A stretch of DNA of 64,000 nt from Vandiemenella viatica. Its lineage: Eukaryota; Arthropoda; Insecta; Orthoptera; Morabidae. The notes under the pieces were generated by a model, which was given only the letters and a program-made list of their open reading frames with translations, ran no database searches and had not been told where the DNA came from. The stretch is from positions 102,023,992 to 102,087,991 of the forward strand of contig JARYHS010009186.1 of NCBI GenBank assembly GCA_031002005.1, read 5' to 3'. Each line of letters starts with the position of its first letter. The stretch's first letter is position 1. Shown here piece after piece: positions 55,601-64,000 of the stretch. The position numbers were made by a program, and so were the translations under genes.

Positions 55601-55639
55601 TAATGAACGATTTTAACTATTGAAGGGAAGTGCAGGTTT

Positions 55640-56292
55640 TATCTACTAACCGTATAGATTTTCTCAAAGATGTTACGAGTTTCCACATTGTATCTTCCAA
55701 GAAAATGTGACAAATTATTTCACTTGTCGGTCTTAAACAAAAACTTGCTCTTGAGAGAGTCTCTGAAACGTAACGTAATTTCAGCAAAAGTTCGAATTTT
55801 AGGTACGCTAAAACAGCTTGAGTTTGATTAGCTTGACTTTTACAGAACTTTGTCAGTATACTCGTTGGCAAATAATTACTGAAGTTAAAGAAAGGTTCAT
55901 CTCCAGGCAGGTGTTTGAAAAAAAATTTGGTATATTTAGTAAAAACGACTTTCATGAACTCCAAGAAGAAAATCAGTTGCTCTTGAAACAAACTTAACAT
56001 GATTGCAATAACTTGTGTTGTGGTGAGTCCAGAAAGCAGAAATACATGTAAATATTCCGTCGTCTGTTACTACTACTTCCAAGGTTTTAATGTGTGAATT
56101 CACAGAATTTTTGCCATACATGAGATCTGCATACCTTCTCCGTACGTTCGTAAGGTGCGACATTATTATCGACATCTCTTTTGAGACAGTCACAAATTCT
56201 GATGCCATTCGTTTCTGGTGAAACAGGTGTCTCGTAGGCGGGCGGTTTGGAGAAAAGCTGTGGTATTTCCGAACACGTGCAACAAACCGCAA
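55640..56292 (-). pseudogene. Doubtful chemoreceptor-like pseudogene
   Basis: Minus strand, in order with frame changes: SHLTNVRRRYADLMYGKNSV followed by NSH, VVVTDDGIFTCISAFW, CKSQANQTQAVL, FELLLKLRYVSETLSR, and in another frame GRYNVETRNIFEKIYTV. The order resembles the C-terminal half of insect gustatory receptors (L..RY..L......VNS.., a hydrophobic segment, C...AN.......LLLK.....E.LS, then F..VD..N.F.I...V.TY). The resemblance is loose, no clean membrane segments are visible, and the diagnostic TYxxxxxQF ending is not found. It may equally be noncoding. Confidence 0.22.
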
Positions 56293-57390
56293 ACTGCCAC
56301 TCGCCCAACCCGAAGTCGAATTTATATTCTGATTCTACTGTTTGTTATTCAACAGCGTTACTAAGAAAACTGCCGTGGCCGCCTATAAATTAAACAACAT
56401 GGTACTTACATTCATTTTATTATTATTATTATTTTTACTTTAGAAGATATTCGTTCGCAATAACCCAATACATTTTCAATATCAAAAGAGATACAGTTGT
56501 AAATCCAATCGTTTACTTGTTTCCTTTACAATTTATTTCCTTTTAATAACACTATGAACGGGAATTTTTATACGTGTCAGAGCATTAATATAGTTTAACA
56601 ATCAAATTCGTATGCGATTTCTTAGTCTGGTATTAATTTTTCATTTTTTAATGAAATTGTACTGGCAGTATGTCTGGATAATAACTCCTGTGGTACTATA
56701 AATTTTCAACAAAATATTTTGGCCAGATGTTTGGAAAAATTCTAGTTTTTTCTCAATCTGAAATACAAATTATGTAGAAGAAAAGTATAAATAATAACAC
56801 AGTGCTTAATTTAATACCTGTAAACATTTTCTAAACTTGAAAACGCTGATTCTTGTGATAGTTATTGTGATATTATTTTAAACTGTTTGGCCAGCTTCGC
56901 ACTGTTACAAAGTGAAGACTGATCACTGTTATGGTGAGACAACTACATCTCTGCTTATCTGATATTCCTTCTCTTCCTAATACAAGAAAATTTATTCAGC
57001 TCCATATACCCATTGTACTTACATTATAAGCTAGCTGCTTCGTCTTCCTCGAGCCTTCCCTTCTGGTGTTTCCTCCACAAACAAATTAACCAATCCCGCA
57101 TGCAGTAAAATTTATCCCCCAACCATACATCTTCAATAAATCTCATTCTTTACTCATAATTTCCGGAACATTTTAATTTCACAATTTGCCTATCCACATG
57201 ATCCAAATACCCAGCTGTTTGTTCATAACATTGTGGATTTTCGCTTACCCTTCTTATTATCTGCGAACGAGAAAATTCGTAGCATACTGATTATTATATT
57301 TCAATCTATCTACCTTAGTTATTTTTTTCGCTTGCTTAAACTTTTATTCTGTATGTAAAATGAATACGAACTATATTAGCAACAGCCCTG
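56293..57390. other. Unassigned sequence
   Basis: AT-rich, no frame of interest. Confidence 0.5.
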
Positions 57391-57394
57391 TCTC

Positions 57395-57620
57395 CTTTTT
57401 TTTTTTACTTTTATGGTTCGTTGACTTCGTGGTCGTTATAGATAAGAAAGAACTGGGAACCACAAACATGACGAAACTCGGCCATAACATTTGCATGAAT
57501 TCGTCCTGTAATTCACCTGGAGTGATTTCTTGAAACTTTGAAAAACGAAATCTGAATGACACTTCGAGGGTCGAACTCGAATACTAGGTCCGTGCGTTAA
57601 CCACTCGAGCATCAAGCTCT
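57395..57620 (-). mobile_element. tRNA-derived SINE, decayed
   Basis: Minus orientation: T run (57397-57407), ttatggttcgttgacttcg, gaaagaactgggaacc, ctcggccataacatttgc, ttcacctggagtgatttc, then ggtcgaactcgaatac and cgttaaccactcgagc as the reversed head. Box B is mutated. Confidence 0.7.
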
Positions 57621-57664
57621 GTACTTTCCTTTTGCTGCTTGTCTTAAAAAAAAAGTTTCGCGGC

Positions 57665-57950
57665 TGTATCAAACGAGCACCCATCGCCCCTGCCTTTTTC
57701 GCTGCCACCCAAGTCGTGGAATGTCAGCCTGGTTTCGAAGCCCGGCCGCCCGCTTTCTCCTGGAGCCGCGGTTCGGTGGTGCTCTTCCAGGCGAGACGGC
57801 GCGAACACTCCAGTGACACGTGCTGGAATGCGTGGTCATCAGTTCGGCCACGCTCACCAGCCCGAGGAGAAACTCGACGAGTATTAATAGCGGCCTGCCT
57901 GTCGCAACAACCGGATTCACGACCACCCCGCAGTTTCTGATCCGCACCAC
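57665..57950. promoter_or_regulatory. Second GC-rich, CpG-containing island
   Basis: gcccggccgcccgctttc, ggagccgcggttcggtgg, gcgagacggcgcgaacac and agttcggccacgctcacc lie within 250 bp of otherwise AT-rich sequence. Both strands are open for about 90-100 codons without a known motif. Candidate promoter, first exon or GC-rich repeat; the evidence is compositional only. Confidence 0.3.
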
Positions 57951-58164
57951 CAATTAAATATTTAGCCCACTGAGCGGCGTTGCACTAAAAGTAGCACCTA
58001 TGCGTACTGGTCAGATACCTTTACCGGTACGCAATGTCGTATCCGGGATCGGAACTGGGGGGGGGGGCAACTCGTATTGGTATTTAAGAAGAGGAGGAAA
58101 CTATTTTTATTATTGATTAACGTAGTAATCCAACCATTTAATCCAAGGACCTACTATGTAGTTA

Positions 58165-58524
58165 GGGGGCATCCATAAATAACGTGAGGTGATTTTCCGG
58201 ATTCCCGCCCCCCCCCTTCTGGTGAGACTTCGTGAGATCTGGTGTGACCCCCCCACCCCCTACAAATCGCTCTCGCAACTTTTTTAGACCTTTTTTTTTA
58301 GGTCTCACCCTTCCAAATCCGGTACCACCCCCCCCTTTTTCGACGAAATACTCCCCTAAAATCGACTCTCGAGTGTTTTGTAGAACATTTTGTATTTATA
58401 TTTTTACTCTACAGTCCACCAAAATTTCGAAAATCTGACGATTCCGTTGATCCCCCCTCCCCCTTGGTGGGATTTCGCCGGAGCCCCCCCCCCATTTCAC
58501 CTCACGTAATTTATGGACGCCCCC
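58165..58524. mobile_element. Harbinger-like MITE, family A, long form
   Basis: 360 bp from GGGGGCATCCATAAATAACG to acgtaatttatggacgccccc. TTA precedes (58162-58164) and TTG follows (58525-58527), a duplication with one change. Interior blocks ttttttttaggtctcaccc, tcgacgaaatactcccc and taaaatcgact recur in the 60-kb copy and in the nested 36.4-kb fragment. Confidence 0.82.
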
Positions 58525-58960
58525 TTGAGATAGTAACTCAGTTATAGTTTGTTCTGTAAACATTAATCATCTCGAATTCTCAGAAAACTTTTCACTAACT
58601 TTGTTTGTCAATACCTCAAGGTATTCTTTCATGAAATTTCGATGCACACTCATTAGGCATAATCCAGTCAATCTTTCCTCTCCCATGCGGCTCCTGAGCC
58701 AGTTCTTTACTCGTCAAAGGGTACTGAAGGCAGCAGCCTCTCCCCCCCCTCTCCCCAATACTCGTCGCTGGATACGCTCATGCCGGTACGGATGTCGAAT
58801 TTTTGTTAACTAGCGGGGCATGGCAATCGTAGTGTAACACTGACGACGTTGAACATATATGCTCCGTTCCATAATCACAAATTTACCTTTGGATGTCGAG
58901 GACCAGTTACAGATGCGCGTGGGTGCCCTTCCTTTTGGGGAGTAAGCATGGCATACATCG
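58525..58960. other. Unassigned sequence
   Basis: No gene or element recognised. Confidence 0.5.
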
Positions 58961-58964
58961 GGAT

Positions 58965-59190
58965 TTGAACCGCATTCCCCCGGCCTCTCATTCGGGAGGA
59001 TGCAAGTTCGAATCCCCGTCCAGTGAATCAGATTTCAGTTTTCCACTGTTTTCCGAAATCACCCCCGGCGAATGCCTGGGTGGTTCCTTCAAAAGGCAAT
59101 GCGGAATTCCTTCTCGTTCCTTGCCCCCAGTCCTCTCCTGACTAATCACTCCCAAGTCGACGAGCCGTTAAGCCATTAAAAAAAATTATC
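58965..59190 (+). mobile_element. tRNA-derived SINE
   Basis: cggcctctcattcgggagg, tgcaagttcgaatccccgtcc (box B), aatcagatttcagttttcc, ccgaaatcacccccggc, gaatgcctgggtggttcc, gcggaattccttctcg, aagtcgacgagccgttaagcc and an A run. The box A half is replaced by other sequence (gggatttgaaccgcattccc just upstream may be part of a reversed head). Confidence 0.82.
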
Positions 59191-60030
59191 GTCGAATATA
59201 TTACTCAGATGTACCGGTTGTCAATTAAAGAAATCTGAATAGAGAAGGAACTAAATAAAATGTAGACGTCGATGAAACTATTTTTGTATTTTTTTTTATG
59301 TAGTTGTAACGTGATGAATATTGTTAGCTACATTTCAAAAAGGTATTAAGTAGATTTCGTATTACTCCTTGCAAAACAGTGTAAATTTCTTTTTACGGAG
59401 TTAAAAGGAAGTAGTATGCATTCTAAGCCTGACAGTTATAAGGATACACCTTATAATTAAATTGTTGATAAGTCTTGTGTCACCGATTTGTTTTTAGTAG
59501 AAGACATATCTTTGAAACCAGAGAATAATGTTGACATCGATGACACAGAAGAACAGCCTCTTTGAAGTTGAGTTGTTGCAGTGAAGTTATAGCAATGTAG
59601 GTAGTATAACCCGGACAGAGGTGTGATAAAAATGTAAAAATGATTAGCACAAGCAGCAACGTTAATTTGAGTGTAAAAGAAAGGGAACTGTGATATCATT
59701 AGCTATGCTATTTAAATGTTGGAAGAAATATGAATAAAAGTCAGTGATTATTTCTTTGCGACTATTTCTTTGCATTATATTATTTCACGTAAGTACTGTT
59801 TTTTTTAATTATCGTGATTGTAAAGTTATACAGTGACAAATTTATTTATTCGTGAATATTTATACCCAGTTCGTTAATATAGAGCTTGGTAAGGAATTCA
59901 ATCAAACATGTTGTCATAATCCTAATCTAGAATTTTTTGTGCTAGTCAAACTGTCGGAAGCAATCGACAGCTCCATTTGACTCTGTGTATAACGGAAACA
60001 AATGAAGATGAGGGAAGTGTTGTCTTGCTA
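59191..60030. other. Unassigned sequence
   Basis: AT-rich, nothing recognised. Confidence 0.5.
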
Positions 60031-60031
60031 A

Positions 60032-60413
60032 GGGGGCATCCACAAATTACGTGAGGCGTTTTTCCGGTTTTCTGGACCCTCCTCCCCCCTGGTGAGATTT
60101 AGTGAGATCTGGCCTACCCCCCCCCCCCCCCTCTGGTGAGATCTGGTCCGTGAGATCTGGTCCGTGAGAACTCCCCCTAGAAACTTTTTTTTTAGGTCAC
60201 ACCCTAACTTTTTTGACGAAATACCCTCCTAAAATCGACTTCGCCGCAAATTGTAGACCTTTTTTTTTTTTGCCCTACTGTCCCCCCAAATTTTTCGCAA
60301 AATCTCACGTGAGATTTCCGTAGACCCTCCCCCTCCCCCTTGGTGAGATCTGGTGAGATTTCGCCGGACCGCCCCCTCGCCTATTTCACCTCACGTAATT
60401 TATGGATGCCCCC
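60032..60413. mobile_element. Harbinger-like MITE, family A, long form, clean duplication
   Basis: 382 bp from GGGGGCATCCACAAATTACG to acgtaatttatggatgccccc, with TAA on both sides (60029-60031 and 60414-60416). The word gtgagatctggt is repeated at least four times inside (60081-60355), either internal expansion or binding-site repeats. C runs lie near 60117-60131. Confidence 0.88.
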
Positions 60414-60416
60414 TAA

Positions 60417-61477
60417 GGGGGATAAGGCTGCCGCAGCCTATACCAATACCCGTTATTTGGCCGTCGCTATTGCCAGTTTCATGCAAATTTTGCTGTTTTA
60501 ATGGCGTTATTGAAATAGCAAAACAAAACAAGCGTACAACTAAATGCGAAATGTAGTGAATATTTGATAATTAGTGTACAGGATGTCATAGTGTTTCAAC
60601 AGTTGAATTGGTTCCAACTCTAACCGTGGAATCTCTACCGATGTTTTTCATGAATGCAGTATGGTATCGTACCCAAAGGAAATTATGAGTATGTATAAGT
60701 GAAGTATCATGTTCCTCGAATTCAGAGATATAATAGTGTTCAAATCAAAATCAGATAACTCCTAAACGCATGTCTCTCCTAGCTGCCGCCTTAATTTTGG
60801 CGTCGTTATAACTAGGAATACTTCTTTGTTATTTGGGAGAGGGGGACAACTCCGACATTTATTGACCATAAACGTCCATGAACTTCAATAGGATATTACA
60901 TTTTATGTAATACTAGCATAATAGTCATTACGTTTTTAGAAATTGTAAAGATAAAAAAACTTACTAACACATATTAGAATAGGAGGCCAATAACATACGA
61001 TACGATGCAGTTGTCTAATGGGAAGTCGCGGTTAAATTTGTTAAATACAGACTATACAGCATTAAATGTGGTAACAATAGGTTGTTTTACCTGGATGTAA
61101 AACCGTATAATACAAAGAATTAAATATAGACATTATTTATTATGTCAAATCTGCTCCTTACAATAGGTCGAGAGGAAAAATTTGGAAAAAATAGTAAACG
61201 AAAGTAAATTATTAAAAATAGGCAGTATGGAAGTTCTAGTACCAGTCTGATATCATTTGGTCAAAAGAGGAAGCCGTCAGATATTGTACAGGCGGACGCA
61301 TTGAAATATGTTCCAACGATAAAATTTCACTACGTGAAGTAGGACATGATAACGGTTGAGACGATAGCTGAAACAACAAGTCATGGTTCACATGAATACT
61401 CAGATGTTATCATCGTTGAAACTCTTGGAAATACCACAAACAATAATCGTTAATAAGACTACATAAATACCCAGCTA
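60417..61477. other. Unassigned sequence
   Basis: AT-rich, nothing recognised. Confidence 0.5.
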
Positions 61478-61480
61478 TTA

Positions 61481-61871
61481 GGAAGCGACCATAAATCTCG
61501 TAGCTCCATTTTGGCCTCCAGTGAACCCCCTCTCCTTCCCCCTACGTAGCCCAACGTGGTTATTGCCTCTACTCCCCCCCTCCCCCCCACGTAGCTTTTT
61601 TATCTTTTGATTCCAGAAGACATTTTTTACTGTTTTTTTCCTGTTAGACTAATGTAAATTACATACGGAGATAATTAAATGAAGGAAATAAATAGTCACA
61701 TGCTGTTGTTTGTTCTGTACCTCATTTTGACTGTGAAAAATGATATGAATGGAAAGCTACGTGGTCTGGCTCCGAAACCCTTCGCCCCCCTCCCCCCACA
61801 CGTAGTGCAGCGTAGCCCTACAGCCAACCCCCCCCCTTTTTAGCAGAGACACGTAGTTTATGGACACTATG
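61481..61871 (+). mobile_element. Harbinger-like MITE, family B
   Basis: 391 bp from GGAAGCGACCATAAATCTCG to acacgtagtttatggacactatg, TTA on both sides (61478-61480 and 61872-61874). The outermost bases of both ends are mutated relative to GGGAGCGTCC. The middle block taatgtaaattacatacgg matches the other copies. Confidence 0.8.
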
Positions 61872-61874
61872 TTA

Positions 61875-62865
61875 TGTTCATATTTGTAGATTTTCGCTTA
61901 CACTCACATAAGTTAATTTGAGATGAAACGTAGGAAAATATACGATGAAATGAGCAATATTTTTTTATATTTTTGTACAGCCCAGTGTTCAATAATGTGA
62001 GTGTATTGAAGGTAAAAGCGAGATGTTTGTTAGCAATACCGGAAGAGAGTGATGAAATTAAAGACTATAGAAGAAGCCTGTATAATGCGGTGACCGAACC
62101 TGTTGCGTGTTGCTAGGCAGGGCTGCGGTTTTGCAGGAGCGAGACTGGATCCACACTCAATAGTTTGTGCCAGAAACCTCACTACCAACAGGTTAACGGG
62201 AGACTGAGTTAAACAGACCATAAAGCTGCTCCTCCTGTATAGCCACTAACTGTCCTTGACAATAAATTCTAGTTATTGAACAAGATATGGGAAATTAGAG
62301 ACTTGTTATTTCCCAACATCTCTTGTTGCTCCACCTATAATGAAGAATGTTCTACAGCGGTGCGTAGGCAGTCCAGACTCAGACGAAATCAATCAACGGA
62401 AATTAAACGACAAAAAGAGTGAATTAAACATGTAATGGGAAAGAATCAGCGTTCAGTACCAACATCACCACTCTTCAATACATAGTGTATGTGTAGCATG
62501 GAATTCCATGTGCTTAATTCATTGCAATAGCCAACAGTGAGTGAAAAAGGAACAGGTCAGTAGTTTCCTAACACTACGGCCAAAAATAATTGATTAGATA
62601 AAGCATTACATTCCACCCCGAACAGAATGTGAGAATTCGATTCTTTCATCACAGGAAATACACCTGTTTTAATTGTTTCTTTCCAGTGAGCAACCTCTAT
62701 AGTTTCTGGCTGGGGATATAGTGGTGCCCAGTTCGAAGCCCCTTCGAAGCAGTCCTTCACCTCTACTATATGAAATTAATCTCTGGTGAATTTTATATGT
62801 ATGGTGTAGATGTAGACTTGAAGCACCTTATGAGTTACAAACGCGCATTTATTGTCTGGGTTGAG
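61875..62865. other. Unassigned sequence
   Basis: Mostly AT-rich. gttgctaggcag (about 62109-62120) resembles an RFX X-box half but stands alone. Nothing else seen. Confidence 0.5.
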
Positions 62866-62867
62866 TT

Positions 62868-63062
62868 TACTAGAGACAGGAATGGAAGGGAACAAGGAAC
62901 TGGAAGCAATTCAGCCCTGGTATTTTGGAGGAAACATCCTGGCATTGGTCTGGAGTGATTTCAAGAAACCATGTAAAACCGAAATCTGGATGTCTGAACA
63001 GGGGTTGGAACTCAGGACCCTCCGAATGCCTTGCCCAGGCATTACCGCACACCAACCAGGCT
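62868..63062 (-). mobile_element. tRNA-derived SINE
   Basis: Minus orientation: tactagagacaggaatgg, ggaactggaagcaattcagc, gaaacatcctggcattggtc, tggagtgatttcaagaaacc, atgtaaaaccgaaatctgg, then ggggttggaactcagg and gaatgccttgcccaggc as a mutated reversed head. The tail beyond the tctaatgacc block is missing. Confidence 0.75.
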
Positions 63063-63293
63063 CAGTCACATTTTACCAAAATCTGTTTCAAATTCATAGT
63101 ACCGAAACTTGGGTAAAATTGCCTAAATCCGTCAGCACCTTTCAGCTTTACTTCCATGAAAGATAAAACATTTCGAGGAACTTTCTTTTGTAAACTTGAA
63201 AGGGTCGGCGGAGTTGAAGAGTCGATTTTAGTTCGATGACCTAAAGCGACATGTGACGTAATGCTCAATACCTAAAAAATATGAAATCTGGCA

Positions 63294-63540
63294 CCGAGCG
63301 GGGCGGTGTAACGGTTAGCGTTCTCGCCTCGCATTCGGAAGGACGGCGGTTCGAATCCCCGTCCGGGCATCCAGATTTGGGTTTTCCATGGTTTCCCTAA
63401 ATCACTCCAGGCAAATGCCTGGATGCTTCCTTCAAAAAGGCCATGGTCGAATTCCTTCCCACTCCTTGCCCCCCCATCCTTTCCCGTCTCTAAAGACCTC
63501 GATGTTAGAAAGAGACGTAAAGCAGTTACAAAAAAAAAAA
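63294..63540 (+). mobile_element. tRNA-derived SINE, full length with target duplication
   Basis: Complete copy: ccgagcggggcggtgtaacg then gttagcgttctcgcctcgc (box A half), ggcggttcgaatccccgtcc (box B), atccagatttgggttttcc, atggtttccctaaatcactcc, ccatggtcgaattccttccc, ctctaaagacctcgatg, gagacgtaaagc and an A run. The 10-bp direct repeat aaatctggca lies at 63284-63293 and 63539-63548, which fixes the true 5' end at 63294. Probably the youngest SINE in the window. Confidence 0.95.
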
Positions 63541-63548
63541 ATCTGGCA

Positions 63549-64000
63549 AAACCATGCACAGTTAGTTACTACGTACGCACTTAAAATATTTGTAAATTTT
63601 TCAGCTTTTGATGAAAGCAGTAACTTTATCAGTGCATGGCATCTTGTAGGAATAATTGAATCACCTCTCTAATTTAAATAGTATTTTTTTTTCTATTTGT
63701 TTGTGACGCACCTCACCTAACAAGCCTCCCGGTGGTTTGATGGTTTGAATCGTTCGACAGTGCTCTTAACTTATCATATTTACGTTCACAGTTCTTCTTT
63801 ACTATGTTGAAATTCCTGTTTCTTCCGAGATTGAGTAAGATATAACAGAAAGAAATATTGACAGTATCGAATAACAGGGTAGCAACTTCATTTAAACATT
63901 ATATTTCCATGATTAGTAATTTAATTTGTTAAAGTAGTTCCGACGTGATTTCAACATTTTACATTTCACAAGGTCTGTAGATTTTTTTGTTTAGATTTGG
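63549..64000. other. Unassigned sequence
   Basis: AT-rich window end, nothing recognised. Confidence 0.5.

Noticed and set aside
62085..62210. RFX X-box promoter
   Set aside because: A single half-site-like word without a CpG-rich context or transcript evidence is not enough.

Overview
This 64-kb window looks like AT-rich, gene-poor nuclear DNA from an animal with a large genome, most likely an arthropod. The repeat content suggests an insect, plausibly a polyneopteran such as a stick insect, orthopteran, cockroach or termite; that placement is inference from general repeat style and was not tested against any database. I found no host protein-coding exon, rRNA, true tRNA gene or CRISPR array that I can defend. 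The open frames are short, and the ones I recognise all belong to mobile elements. Two GC-rich islands (about 49.1-49.4 kb and 57.7-57.95 kb) are the best candidates for host promoter or exon sequence.

Layout. 0-14 kb: degenerate tRNA-type SINEs, a small RTE-like fragment, an internally deleted mariner-like transposon (5648-6219), Harbinger-like MITEs (6255-6653, 10481-10822), a minus-strand CR1/jockey-like reverse transcriptase fossil (8085-8690), then a long unassigned stretch. 14.6-18 kb: a Harbinger-like MITE beside a larger Harbinger-like element that still carries a frameshifted MADF-domain reading frame (14936-15838), and an 880-bp hAT-type element (17116-17995). 18-28 kb: three RTE-like 3' fragments, a second SINE family, another MITE, and two well-preserved SINEs. 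28.37-35.88 kb: a giant inverted repeat with 3.3-kb arms and a 0.9-kb spacer; each arm carries the same SINE and LINE insertions in mirror image. 36-38 kb: two hAT-type MITEs with 8-bp duplications. 38-49 kb: several non-LTR retrotransposon 3' ends, including one young copy with an intact 284-codon frame and a 60-A tail (41496-42441). 49-64 kb: the GC islands, a Tc1-like fossil, a second internally deleted mariner-like element (52361-52986), a doubtful chemoreceptor-like pseudogene, three more Harbinger-like MITEs and further SINEs.

No operon or pathway logic applies. What connects the features is parasitism: LINE-type reverse transcriptases are the expected mobilisers of the tRNA-SINEs, and transposases encoded elsewhere would have mobilised the MITEs. 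The most unusual object is the 7.5-kb palindrome with Tc1-like termini. The most informative signal is the repeated TAA/TTA duplication around MITEs ending in GGGRGC, which ties two MITE families to the PIF/Harbinger superfamily.
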